64,000 nt of DNA from Guptibacillus hwajinpoensis. Lineage in GTDB: Bacteria > Bacillota > Bacilli > Bacillales > Guptibacillaceae. The stretch is from the NCBI RefSeq assembly GCF_001039475.1, contig NZ_LELK01000004.1, positions 1,343,086 to 1,407,085 on the forward strand, in the 5' to 3' direction. The notes under the pieces are model-generated. The model saw only the letters and a list, made by a program, of their open reading frames with translations. It was not told where the DNA came from and ran no database searches. The translations under genes were made by a program, and so were the position numbers. Shown here piece by piece: positions 47,280 to 55,967 of this stretch; position 1 is the first letter of the stretch, and every line of letters starts with the position of its first letter.

Positions 47280-48818
47280 ATGGACACTGAAGTACTTGTG
47301 ATTGGTAGTGGTTTAGCAGGATTGATGGCCGCAGATCTTCTTTCAGCGGAAAAGAATGTGACGATTATCACAAAGTCTGCACTTGGTAAAAGCAATTCGC
47401 GCTTAGCGCAAGGAGGAATCGCAGCCGTCACGACAAGCGATGATCGTTGGACGCATCATTTCTTCGATACCATTCGCGCAGGCGGTTTTCACAATAATGA
47501 GGAACTAACAGAACTACTCGTAAGAAAGGGACCGCAACAAATACAGCAGCTAATCGAAATGGGTGTTCGATTCGATAGAAATGCGAATGGTCAGTATGAA
47601 AGGTGTATGGAAGGAGCGCATAGCGTACCGCGAATTCTTCATTCAGGTGGTGACGCGACTGGTAAGGAATTAGTTAACACCTTAATTAGTCGTGTGAAAG
47701 ATCGTTGCACAATTCTAGAGAATCATCTAGCTGCTGATTTACTTATCAAAGAAAATGAATGTTATGGCGCCCTTGTTATGAATGAAACAGGAGAAACGTT
47801 TACTGTATCAGCAGCTTATACAATCTTAGCAACTGGTGGAGCGGGTCAGCTTTATTCTGTGACGTCTAATGATTCTTCTGTTACAGGTGATGGGATTGCG
47901 ATGGCATACCGTGCGGGGGCTATCTTGTCGGATCTTGAGTTTATGCAATTTCATCCAACAATGTTTGCAGGCGCAGGATCAAACTCTTTTCTCATTTCCG
48001 AAGCAGTAAGAGGAGAAGGGGGCATGCTTCTAACGCGTGATGGAGAAAGACTAATGGAAGGAATTCACGATCAGCTAGAACTTGCTCCTCGTGATGTTGT
48101 GGCAAGGGAAATCGCTAAGGAAGAATCGGTTGTATATCTCGACATCTCAATGATCAAGCGATTCCATAAGCGGTTTCCGACAATCGCTAAACGATGCTAT
48201 CAGTACGGGGTAGATCTTGATAGTGGAAGGATTCCAGTAAAAGCAGGTGCGCATTTTCTAATGGGAGGCGTTGTGACGGATCGGTATGGAAGAACATCTA
48301 TTCCTGGATTGTTTGCTCTTGGTGAAGTTGCAAACACAGGTGTACATGGTGCAAACAGACTTGCAAGTAACTCGCTTTTAGAAGGAGTTGTGTTTGCGAA
48401 TGAATCCGCTCGGTGGATTATGCAATCTGATCGAAAGTGGATACCGTACTTTACAGAAAACAAGAGAATGAAAGTGTCAGAATACAGGCTTTCAATCGAT
48501 CGTTTACGAGAAGTCATGGATCGTCACGTTGGCATTAGTCGATCAAATGAGGGTCTTACAACAGGTATCAGTCAGCTTGAATGGAGAGGGAAGTTCATTG
48601 AAGCGGATACGAAAGAAGACGTTGTTCACTTTAACATGTTGCAAACGGCGTGGCTTATGTCGACTTCAGCAATAATGCGTACAGAAAGTAGAGGGGGTCA
48701 TTTTCGAGAAGATTACCCTTATCAAAAACAGCGTTTTAAGCAAAAAAGGATAATCAGGAGGATTTCACAGGATGATTGGATTGAAACTGAAGAACGATCT
48801 CGAGCAATTTTTCATTGA
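47280..48818 (+). CDS. nadB: L-aspartate oxidase
   Basis: This 512-residue FAD enzyme oxidises L-aspartate to iminoaspartate, the first step of de novo NAD synthesis. The FAD loop is 'VLVIGSGLAGLMAADLL'; 'NSRLAQGGIAAV' and the active-site region 'HFLMGGVVTDRYGRTS' are family features. The ATG follows AAGGGG. Its 3' end overlaps nadC by 47 bases. Confidence 0.95.
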   Translation: MDTEVLVIGSGLAGLMAADLLSAEKNVTIITKSALGKSNSRLAQGGIAAVTTSDDRWTHHFFDTIRAGGFHNNEELTELLVRKGPQQIQQLIEMGVRFDRNANGQYERCMEGAHSVPRILHSGGDATGKELVNTLISRVKDRCTILENHLAADLLIKENECYGALVMNETGETFTVSAAYTILATGGAGQLYSVTSNDSSVTGDGIAMAYRAGAILSDLEFMQFHPTMFAGAGSNSFLISEAVRGEGGMLLTRDGERLMEGIHDQLELAPRDVVAREIAKEESVVYLDISMIKRFHKRFPTIAKRCYQYGVDLDSGRIPVKAGAHFLMGGVVTDRYGRTSIPGLFALGEVANTGVHGANRLASNSLLEGVVFANESARWIMQSDRKWIPYFTENKRMKVSEYRLSIDRLREVMDRHVGISRSNEGLTTGISQLEWRGKFIEADTKEDVVHFNMLQTAWLMSTSAIMRTESRGGHFREDYPYQKQRFKQKRIIRRISQDDWIETEERSRAIFH

Positions 48819-49614
48819 AGATATTGGGAGTGCTGATTTGTCTAGTGAGTTATTATTTCATGCAGAACAATACGGAGAGGCTGTCTTCGTTGTGAAGGAA
48901 GATGGTGTTTTCTGTGGCAAGGAAATTATCGAAGCAGGTTTCAGTCTAATCGACAATGATCTAATCGTAGATGTTTCTATAGAAGATGGAGAATTTGTTC
49001 AAACAGAAGATGTTTTGGCAACCGTTAAAGGGCGCGTTCGAGCTATTCTGACTGGCGAACGAGTTATCCTAAATATGATTCAGCGAATGAGTGGCATCTC
49101 TACAATGACGGCAAAAGCTGTTGGAATTCTAAACAGCTCTCATACTAGAATTTGTGATACAAGGAAAACAACGCCGGGTCTTCGTATGTATGAGAAGTAT
49201 GCAGTACGGTGCGGTGGTGGATTTAATCATCGGATCACTCTTGATGGGGGCGTCATGTTAAAAGACAATCATATTGCTCAATTTGGAAGTATTGAACGAG
49301 CGGTTCGACACGTCAGAAAAAGGCTAGGTCATATGACAAAAGTAGAAGTGGAAACCAGTTCAGAGACGGATGTTTTGGATGCTGTAAAAGCTGACGTTGA
49401 TATTATTATGTTTGATAATTGCACGCCATTGGAAGCAGCTGGATATTGTAAATTAGTACCTAATCGAATAATTACTGAAGCATCAGGTGGCATTACACTT
49501 CAGAATTTGGCATCTTATGCGGACGTTGGTGTGGATTACATATCGCTTGGTTGCATAACCCATTCTGTGAAAAGTCTTGATATAAGTGTACGGATGAAGG
49601 GAGTAGAAGAATGA
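48772..49614 (+). CDS. nadC: Nicotinate-nucleotide pyrophosphorylase (quinolinate phosphoribosyltransferase)
   Basis: The 280-residue enzyme makes nicotinate mononucleotide from quinolinate and PRPP. Signatures are '[21 protein letters not shown]', shown here by its key residues E-R and R-M-S-G-I-A/S-T, and '[11 protein letters not shown]'. The ATG follows AGGAGG, and the start lies within the end of nadB. It overlaps nadA by 4 bases. Confidence 0.95.
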   Translation: MIGLKLKNDLEQFFIEDIGSADLSSELLFHAEQYGEAVFVVKEDGVFCGKEIIEAGFSLIDNDLIVDVSIEDGEFVQTEDVLATVKGRVRAILTGERVILNMIQRMSGISTMTAKAVGILNSSHTRICDTRKTTPGLRMYEKYAVRCGGGFNHRITLDGGVMLKDNHIAQFGSIERAVRHVRKRLGHMTKVEVETSSETDVLDAVKADVDIIMFDNCTPLEAAGYCKLVPNRIITEASGGITLQNLASYADVGVDYISLGCITHSVKSLDISVRMKGVEE

Positions 49615-50714
49615 GTATTCTAGATGCGCTTACAATGACAAATGGCCTGCCTAGTCACTATAAGGAGTTAAAAGAAGAGGAAATGGTGAAACGAATACAG
49701 GCAATTAAGAAAGAAATGGGAGACAGGTTGTATCTACCTGCTCATCACTACCAAAAAGACGAGGTCGTTCAATTTGCTGATGACACCGGCGATTCTCTGC
49801 AGCTTGCGCAATTAGCTGCCCTTAACAAAGAAGCTGAAGCAATTGTGTTTTGCGGAGTGCATTTCATGGCAGAAACGGCTGATATTTTGACCGAAGATAA
49901 TCAAATCGTTATTCTACCAGATATGCGAGCCGGCTGTTCAATGGCGGATATGGCTACCATTTATCAAACAGAGCGTGCCTGGGATCAGCTCATTGCTTTA
50001 TTTGGGGATACTATTCTTCCGCTTACTTACGTAAATTCAACAGCTGCTATCAAGGCATTTGTAGGGAAGTACGGTGGTGCGACGGTCACTTCTTCTAATG
50101 CGACGGCAATGGTAGAGTGGGCATTCACAAATAAAGAGCGCATTCTCTTTTTACCAGATCAACACCTTGGTAGAAATACGGCGTACGAACTTGGCGTTCC
50201 ACTAGAAGCGATGGCGATTTGGGATCCCATTACGGACACCCTTGAATACGATGGAAAATATGAAGACGTGAAAGTGATATTATGGAAAGGACATTGTTCT
50301 GTTCACGAAAAGTTCACTTTGCAAAATATAGCTGATGTACGAGATAAGTACAGCGAGATGAATGTTATTGTTCATCCTGAATGTAGTTTTGAGGTAGTAG
50401 AAGCGTCTGACTATTCAGGTTCAACAAAAATGATTATTGAAACAATCGAACAAGCGAAGAGCGGATCGAAATGGGCGATAGGAACAGAAATGAATTTAGT
50501 TAATCGTATTATACAGCAGCATCCTGATAAAACCATCGTATCGTTAAACCCTAATATGTGTCCATGTCTTACGATGAATCGAATTGATCTACCACATTTA
50601 TTATGGGCGTTAGAAGAGGTTTATGAGGGAAGACAAACTAATCGTATAAAAGTGGACTCTGAAATAAGTCAGTATGCAACAAGAGCATTGGAACGAATGC
50701 TACAAAGAGTCTAA
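49611..50714 (+). CDS. nadA: Quinolinate synthase
   Basis: This 367-residue [4Fe-4S] enzyme condenses iminoaspartate with dihydroxyacetone phosphate. Cluster-type cysteines are in '[11 protein letters not shown]', 'HPECSFEVV' and 'NMCPCLTMN', and the substrate region '[16 protein letters not shown]' is intact. It completes the nadBCA operon. NifS, opposite, is expected to build its cluster. Confidence 0.95.
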   Translation: MSILDALTMTNGLPSHYKELKEEEMVKRIQAIKKEMGDRLYLPAHHYQKDEVVQFADDTGDSLQLAQLAALNKEAEAIVFCGVHFMAETADILTEDNQIVILPDMRAGCSMADMATIYQTERAWDQLIALFGDTILPLTYVNSTAAIKAFVGKYGGATVTSSNATAMVEWAFTNKERILFLPDQHLGRNTAYELGVPLEAMAIWDPITDTLEYDGKYEDVKVILWKGHCSVHEKFTLQNIADVRDKYSEMNVIVHPECSFEVVEASDYSGSTKMIIETIEQAKSGSKWAIGTEMNLVNRIIQQHPDKTIVSLNPNMCPCLTMNRIDLPHLLWALEEVYEGRQTNRIKVDSEISQYATRALERMLQRV

Positions 50715-50718
50715 ATGA

Positions 50719-50749
50719 AGAATCAGACAGCTTGTCTGATTCTTTTTTT
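50719..50749 (+). terminator. Terminator of nadBCA
   Basis: AGAATCAGACAG and the near-complement GTCTGATTCT flank a short loop and run into seven T. Confidence 0.9.
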
Positions 50750-50848
50750 GTGTTTAATAGCAAGGAAGGCATACATAGGGATTGAATTCCTCGCATATTA
50801 ATGTGATGATATTTGCCTTTAAAAAAGGTAGCAATCTGCCCAGTCACG

Positions 50849-50856
50849 CATACACT
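50849..50856 (+). promoter_or_regulatory. Candidate sigma-E -10 element of safA
   Basis: CATACACT matches the sigma-E -10 consensus CATACANT perfectly, 48 bases before the safA start. The -35 position is poorly matched. B. subtilis safA is sigma-E dependent. Confidence 0.45.
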
Positions 50857-50904
50857 GTACTGAATTTCATTGTACTGATATTGTACAGGAGGGAGTTTTT
50901 TAGC

Positions 50905-52836
50905 TTGAAAATACATGTCGTTCAAAAAGGCGATACTTTATGGAAAATCGCTAAAAAATATGGTGTGGATTTTGAACAACTGAAAGCTGTTAATACGCAG
51001 CTCAAGAATCCGGATATGATTATGCCAGGGATGAAAGTGAAGATTCCATCGGGCGGAGTGCCTGTTAAAAAGAAAGAAATGCAAATCAAAGAAATGAAGA
51101 AAGAAATGCCAAAGAAAAAAGAAGCACCTATGATGAAACCGAAAGAAAAGCCATCAATTAATATGCCTATTAATAATGAATTAAATATGGGTTTAAACAT
51201 GAACATGAATATGAGTCCTACAGAAGAAAAACCTAAAAAGGTTAAACCAAAAGCAGTGGAAAAGAAAACAAAGCCTGTTGAAAAGAAAGCTGAAGCAAAA
51301 AAACCTGCACAAAAGAAACCTGTAGAAAAAGCAAAAGGGAAGGCTGAGAACTTATTCTATCCAATGAAAGATGAAGAAGTACTAAGCGAATTTGAATCCT
51401 CTTCTATGGAAATGCCACCTCCACCAGCAATGCCAAATCAAGGTTACCCAGGAACTGTTGGTGGCGTTCAAGGATATGCGGACAAAGGTAATAACGGCTA
51501 TCCTGGTTATCCAAATTCAGTAGGGGGAGCTCATATGGGTTACCCTAATAATCAAAACGTAGCAGGTGCTTATGATGGCTATGGAAACAAAGGGTATCCT
51601 GGCTATCCAGGGTCTGTAGCTGGAACACAAGATTATGGGAATGGTTATCCAAATCAAAACGTAGCAGGTGCTTACCAGGATTATGGAAACAAGGGCAATA
51701 ATGGTTATCCTAACTCTGTAGCCGGAGCAGCGATGAACAATTATGGTCACAAAGGGCAAGACAACTCAGATGTAGCAGGAGCAAGTTCTGGTAATCAGGG
51801 CTACGGTGGGATGCCTGGTTATCCAGGGTCTGTAGCAGGAGCACAAGATTATGGAAACGGTTATCCAAATCAGAATGTAGCAGGGGCTCATCAAGGATAT
51901 GGTAACAATGGTTACCCAGGATCTGTAGCAGGAGCACAAGGATATGGAAACAGCTATCCTAATCAAAATGTAGCAGGCGCCTATCAAGGATATGGAGACA
52001 AAGGAAACAACGGTTATCCTGGTTCCGTAGCCGGAGCAGAGATGAATCAGTATGGTCATAAAGGGGAAGAAAGCCCGGATGTAGCAGGAGCGAGTTATGG
52101 TAATGGCTATCCAAATCAAAATGTAGCCGGTGCTTATCAAGGTTATGGGAACAAAGAAAACAATGGTTATCCTGGCTCTGTAGCAGGAGCAGAGATGAAT
52201 CAGTATGGTCAAAAAGATGAAAGCTCGAGTGTAGCGGGAGCAAGTTATGATAACAAAGGATATGGTGGAATGCCTGGCTCCGTAGCTGGAGCACAAGATT
52301 ATGGAAATGGTTATCCAAACCAGAACGTAGCAGGAGCTTATGAAGGATATGGAAATAAAGGTAACAACGGATATCCGGGATCAGTTGCAGGAGCTTCTGG
52401 CGGCTATCCTCAGCAAATGAATATGGGTTATCCAGGAAATGTAGCGGGAGCCTCAATGAATGGTTATGGTAATCCTGGTTATCCCAGTGATGTAGCAGGA
52501 GCATCAATGCATAACCATGGTAACCCAGGCTATCCAGGAAATGTAGCAGGAATGCAATCACCGTATGCTCATAAAGGAAATGAGGAATATCCGGAAGCAA
52601 TAATGGGTGCATATGCAAACAGTCCCAACCAAAATGTAGGCGGTATGATGATGCCATACCCAAATCAACCAATGGTATCACCGTATCACCAGCAAGATTG
52701 CGGGTGTGGTGGAAACCAGGTATCACCGTATCAGCAAATGCCTCACTACGCTAACCCGGGTTATGTACAGGGAGCCAATAAAGCACCAATGATGGATTAC
52801 ATGGGTATGGAAAGCAGTTATGCAGAATCACGTTAG
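50905..52836 (+). CDS. safA: SafA-like LysM coat morphogenetic protein with long repeat region
   Basis: The 643-residue protein has an N-terminal LysM domain (residues 1-46, 'IHVVQKGDTLWKIAKKYG') that targets the spore cortex. A Lys/Glu/Met/Pro-rich region follows (about 50-155), then a long Gly-Tyr-Asn-Pro region (about 180-600) built on alternating 'GYPNQNVAGAYQGYGN' and 'GYPGSVAGA' modules; VAGA occurs 18 times. The tail has 'QQDCGCGG', possibly for cross-linking. It resembles SafA of B. subtilis (387 residues) and the longer ExsA of B. cereus. SafA organises the inner coat and works with SpoVID. The TTG, 9 bases after AGGAGGGAG, is the start. Confidence 0.9.
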   Translation: MKIHVVQKGDTLWKIAKKYGVDFEQLKAVNTQLKNPDMIMPGMKVKIPSGGVPVKKKEMQIKEMKKEMPKKKEAPMMKPKEKPSINMPINNELNMGLNMNMNMSPTEEKPKKVKPKAVEKKTKPVEKKAEAKKPAQKKPVEKAKGKAENLFYPMKDEEVLSEFESSSMEMPPPPAMPNQGYPGTVGGVQGYADKGNNGYPGYPNSVGGAHMGYPNNQNVAGAYDGYGNKGYPGYPGSVAGTQDYGNGYPNQNVAGAYQDYGNKGNNGYPNSVAGAAMNNYGHKGQDNSDVAGASSGNQGYGGMPGYPGSVAGAQDYGNGYPNQNVAGAHQGYGNNGYPGSVAGAQGYGNSYPNQNVAGAYQGYGDKGNNGYPGSVAGAEMNQYGHKGEESPDVAGASYGNGYPNQNVAGAYQGYGNKENNGYPGSVAGAEMNQYGQKDESSSVAGASYDNKGYGGMPGSVAGAQDYGNGYPNQNVAGAYEGYGNKGNNGYPGSVAGASGGYPQQMNMGYPGNVAGASMNGYGNPGYPSDVAGASMHNHGNPGYPGNVAGMQSPYAHKGNEEYPEAIMGAYANSPNQNVGGMMMPYPNQPMVSPYHQQDCGCGGNQVSPYQQMPHYANPGYVQGANKAPMMDYMGMESSYAESR

Positions 52837-53728
52837 AACAGAAAAGGACGGAATCCTGAAGGGGATCCGTCCTTTTTTCCATCAAATAAAATGCATCAAA
52901 CCTTTCGTTTTTGAGGGAACCTATTCTAATGGGTTTAAAGTCATTATTAAAGGCGCTCTTAATCGAGAAGTTCTCATCAAGCAGATCGAACTTTCGATGT
53001 GTTGTCCATCTTCATTCGTTACTTTTATCCCATTTGTTGATGGTGACTGGGTGAAGGAAAGTAACGCTGTTTACTGGGCTTGTATGGAATTTATGCCAGG
53101 AAGAAGTCTCTTTTATTCAGTTAAGGAAGAGCGTCAGCTGGCGCTTGAAAAGGTTGCTCAATTCCATGAGGAAACAACAGGTCACCAATTCCGAAACATA
53201 CCTACTATGTCACTTAAACAAAAATGGACGAACCGTTTACTACGTTTTACAAGCTCTTTGCAACCAGAGCTGTTTTCAGCAGAACAAAACTCCCTTTTAA
53301 AGAGATATACGAAGATTGGTGAAGATGTTCTTCGGCAAATGAACGTCGATGACCTAGAAAAGGAAGCTTTTCAAAACGGTGACATCGTTCATGGTGATCC
53401 TGCACATCATAATTTTATCTTTCATCACCATAGCCTTTTGTTAATTGATGGAGATTTAGCAGTACATGCACCAAAGGAATACGATTATTTACAGATGTTA
53501 AACAGGATGCTTCCTTATTGTAGCTGGTCGCTTGATGAATGGGTAAACAATCAAATTCCCGCTTTAAATTATTGCTTTACGAATCCATCCCTTCGTCGCT
53601 TACTTGCTTATCCGGCTGACTTTTACCGTGAATGGTTAATGGAACCTAGTGGAAGAAGCCAGTTGTTGACCAAAACGATGGAACAAGACGCCGATCGAAC
53701 CGCGTTTATGAAATTAGTTCTTCAATAG
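52820..53728 (+). CDS. CotS-like phosphotransferase-fold protein downstream of safA
   Basis: This 302-residue protein has an aminoglycoside-phosphotransferase-like fold. The N-lobe lysine strand is 'GFKVIIKGAL', the catalytic loop 'GDIVHGDPAHHNFIF' is complete (H-G-D-x-x-x-x-N) and the metal site is 'LLIDGDLAVHAPKEYDY' (I-D-x-D). Unlike YsxE it could be an active kinase. The ATG lies in the last 17 bases of safA with a weak GGAAAG site, and a terminator-like hairpin (52842-52878) falls within its first codons. No later in-frame start keeps the N-lobe. It is probably a coat-associated protein. Confidence 0.8.
   Translation: MQNHVRTEKDGILKGIRPFFHQIKCIKPFVFEGTYSNGFKVIIKGALNREVLIKQIELSMCCPSSFVTFIPFVDGDWVKESNAVYWACMEFMPGRSLFYSVKEERQLALEKVAQFHEETTGHQFRNIPTMSLKQKWTNRLLRFTSSLQPELFSAEQNSLLKRYTKIGEDVLRQMNVDDLEKEAFQNGDIVHGDPAHHNFIFHHHSLLLIDGDLAVHAPKEYDYLQMLNRMLPYCSWSLDEWVNNQIPALNYCFTNPSLRRLLAYPADFYREWLMEPSGRSQLLTKTMEQDADRTAFMKLVLQ
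52842..52878 (+). terminator. Hairpin and T run after safA, inside the next gene's start
   Basis: AAAAGGACGGA-A-TCC pairs with GGATCCGTCCTTTT, with one bulged A, and six T follow. It starts 6 bases after the safA stop but lies within codons 8-20 of the kinase-like gene, so termination would limit that gene's expression. Confidence 0.8.
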
Positions 53729-53767
53729 GTACCAGCCTTGCCTAGATATAACAGATTAAAATAGACG

Positions 53768-53803
53768 ACCTCCTGACATTCTAATGATGAAAGGAGGTTT
53801 TTA
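53768..53803 (+). other. Hairpin sequestering the coxA ribosome site / terminator
   Basis: ACCTCCT (53768-53774) is the exact complement of AGGAGGT (53792-53798), the only ribosome site of coxA. TTTTT follows directly. The structure could terminate upstream transcripts and also hide the ribosome site in readthrough RNA. Confidence 0.6.
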
Positions 53804-53806
53804 AAT

Positions 53807-54433
53807 ATGAGAAAATCAATTCTTACGCTTTCAACGATGATGATTGCAGGTGGGCTTATCGGTTGTACCGCTGATGATGAAGCAATGGATACACGTTACA
53901 ACGATTCCAGTCGTCCAATTGGCTATTACACGAGCGAAGATAATAATGGTGACTACCGTGAAGGCGCAGTTACCGATATGATTGACCGTGACTATGCGAA
54001 TGGTGTAAAAGCTCCAGATAAGGAGCAAATGGATCGACGAAACGGAATGAATGGTCCTGGATATATGAGAACAGATGATAACTATTCAGGGTATGATAAT
54101 GAGCTCTCAAATCGTCTTTCTGACCGTATTGAGAAGTTGAAGAACGTTGAAGATGCTCGCGTAATTGTCTACGGTGACCAAATTATGATTGCTGTTGATA
54201 CGAATGATCGAAACGATGCAGACGTTAAAGACAGCGTTCGTAGTGAAGTTGCAAAGGTGACGAAGCAGAAGAACATTTCCATTTCTACTGATGAAGATGT
54301 TTTCGGACGTATGGGCGATGTGAATAATCGTCTCGAAGATGGAAATGGTTTTGAAGAAGTTCAATCTGATGTTAATGGGATTCTAAATGACATCGGTAAT
54401 GCAGCGAAGCGCCCGTTTGAAAACAACAAATAA
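53807..54433 (+). CDS. coxA: YhcN/YlaJ-family sporulation lipoprotein, CoxA-like
   Basis: The 208-residue protein has a lipoprotein signal ('MMIAGGLIGC'|T, lipid on Cys20). An Asp/Asn/Gly-rich region follows, then the YhcN/YlaJ domain (about 100-190, 'LSDRIEKLKNVEDARVIVYGD'), whose core is V-x-x-A-x-V-I/V-V. Position after safA matches B. subtilis coxA (yrbB), a spore cortex protein. The family is found in the forespore membrane. A clear terminator follows. Confidence 0.8.
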   Translation: MRKSILTLSTMMIAGGLIGCTADDEAMDTRYNDSSRPIGYYTSEDNNGDYREGAVTDMIDRDYANGVKAPDKEQMDRRNGMNGPGYMRTDDNYSGYDNELSNRLSDRIEKLKNVEDARVIVYGDQIMIAVDTNDRNDADVKDSVRSEVAKVTKQKNISISTDEDVFGRMGDVNNRLEDGNGFEEVQSDVNGILNDIGNAAKRPFENNK

Positions 54434-54442
54434 CCTCATACA

Positions 54443-54470
54443 AAAAGAGCAGGCAAATGCCTGCTCTTTT
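54443..54470 (+). terminator. Terminator of coxA
   Basis: AAAAGAGCAGGCA and TGCCTGCTCTTTT pair perfectly around AA. The trailing T tract is the arm itself. Confidence 0.88.
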
Positions 54471-54550
54471 ACATATGCGTGTCTCTTTTCTGCCATTCAT
54501 CTCCTATGCTATAGTTGGAAAATAAGCGAAGTGGAAAGGAGACATTTGAG

Positions 54551-55300
54551 ATGGCAGGACATTCAAAGTGGAAAAATATACAGCGTAGGAAAAATGCACA
54601 AGATGCGAAGCGCGGCAAAGTATTTATGAAATTAGCGAAAGAAATATTTGTAGCTGCGAGAAGTGGAGGAGGCGACCCGGAAACAAATCCTTCCCTAAGA
54701 TTAGCAGTGGACAAAGCGAAATCGGCCAATATGCCGAATGAGAATATTGACCGTGCCATTAAAAAGGCCACCGGTGACCTTGATGGCGTTCAATATGAGA
54801 ACGTTACTTATGAAGGTTATGGTCCAGGTGGTGCAGCGATTATGGTAAATCTACTAACAGATAACAAAAATCGTGCAGCAGCAGATGTGCGTCATGCGTT
54901 TAGTAAAAATAATGGCAACATGGGTGAAAATGGCTGTGTGTCATTTCTTTTTAGTCGAAGAGGATCACTCGTCATTGATCGTTCAGAAATAAACCTCAAC
55001 GAAGATGAACTCATGCTTCAGGTTATTGAAGCGGGAGCGGAAGAGATGGAAACACATGAAGAATCATTTGAAATTTATACAGATCCACAGGAATTCCAAA
55101 ATGTGAAAAACCTATTGGAGGAAAGTGATATTCATTTTGTTTCAGCTGAAGTTACGATGCTACCTGAAACGTATACACACTTAGAAGAGCAAGATGGAGA
55201 GAATATGCTCAAGCTTCTAGATATGCTCGAAGATAATGACGACGTTCAAGATGTTTACCACAACGCAGATATTGATGATGACGTATATAACCAGATGTAA
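54551..55300 (+). CDS. yrbC: YebC/PmpR-family protein, YrbC-like
   Basis: The 249-residue protein begins '[20 protein letters not shown]', the YebC-family signature, and has the acidic second and third domains ('[19 protein letters not shown]'). The family was annotated as transcription regulators; recent work links YebC proteins to translation of difficult peptides. The ATG after GGAGACATTTGAG is conserved; the longer reading adds unrelated residues. Confidence 0.94.
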   Translation: MAGHSKWKNIQRRKNAQDAKRGKVFMKLAKEIFVAARSGGGDPETNPSLRLAVDKAKSANMPNENIDRAIKKATGDLDGVQYENVTYEGYGPGGAAIMVNLLTDNKNRAAADVRHAFSKNNGNMGENGCVSFLFSRRGSLVIDRSEINLNEDELMLQVIEAGAEEMETHEESFEIYTDPQEFQNVKNLLEESDIHFVSAEVTMLPETYTHLEEQDGENMLKLLDMLEDNDDVQDVYHNADIDDDVYNQM

Positions 55301-55387
55301 TTTGTTATCGGTATGCATAATTGTTTTTCATATGGGGACGCTAACGAAATCAACTTCTTTATAATGGAAGAAAGGTGACTAAAGCGA

Positions 55388-55933
55388 ATGAAAAACCTTT
55401 ATCCGATTATTTGGTTAGTGCTTCTCATGACCATCGGCGGGGCTTCAGTGTTAGCTAATGAAGCAAATGGTATTCGTACAGAAAACAGTAAAGTCTCTAT
55501 ACAGCATGAAGTGAACGGACCACTTGAGGTTGAGGTCATTCTTAGGACGAACTATGCGGATGGCGTTTCAACGAAGCAGACTGTGAATGAAACAATATGG
55601 GCCATGGAAGATTTCTGGAGTGAATATGCGAACTGGCAACTTGTCGACCAAGAAGAGGGACGAATGATTTTTGAGCGAAACATTGAAGATATATCTCCTG
55701 CCAGTAAAGAAAGTGGCCACTTCGGACTAACAGAAGATGGGATCCTTTCTATTTTTGATGGTAGCCCATCAGATGAAAAAGTGATTCAAACGTTTTTTCA
55801 AATCGATGTTGGCAAACTCGAAAGCTCAAGACGTGAACAATTGATGGATGGAATTCCAGTTGAGTCATGGTATCACTTTGAAAGCATGCTACAAACATTT
55901 TATAAGGTGAAAAAAGCGAAACCTGTCCAATGA
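55388..55933 (+). CDS. bofC: BofC, inhibitor in the sigma-K checkpoint
   Basis: This 181-residue secreted protein has an N-terminal signal segment ('LYPIIWLVLLMTIGGASVLA') and the two BofC domains; the second contains 'GILSIFDGSPSDEKVIQTFFQ', key residues F-D-G-x-P. In B. subtilis BofC is made in the forespore under sigma-G and restrains SpoIVB, which signals to the SpoIVFA/FB complex encoded upstream here. A terminator follows directly. I did not find a convincing sigma-G promoter by eye. Confidence 0.9.
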   Translation: MKNLYPIIWLVLLMTIGGASVLANEANGIRTENSKVSIQHEVNGPLEVEVILRTNYADGVSTKQTVNETIWAMEDFWSEYANWQLVDQEEGRMIFERNIEDISPASKESGHFGLTEDGILSIFDGSPSDEKVIQTFFQIDVGKLESSRREQLMDGIPVESWYHFESMLQTFYKVKKAKPVQ

Positions 55934-55945
55934 GGACAGGTTTTT
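55919..55945 (+). terminator. Terminator of bofC
   Basis: AAACCTGTCC and GGACAGGTTT pair perfectly around AATGA, which contains the bofC stop, and a T run follows. Confidence 0.9.
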
Positions 55946-55967
55946 GTGTGTCAGGGTCTGCATAGAG

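Noticed and set aside
51517-52726. Long minus-strand ORFs opposite safA (up to 255 codons)
   Set aside because: They arise from the repetitive codon usage of safA read in antisense; they have no ribosome site and low-complexity His/Leu/Ser composition.
55301-55387. Sigma-G promoter of bofC
   Set aside because: TGCATA-like and CATATG-like segments exist, but their spacing does not fit the sigma-G consensus.
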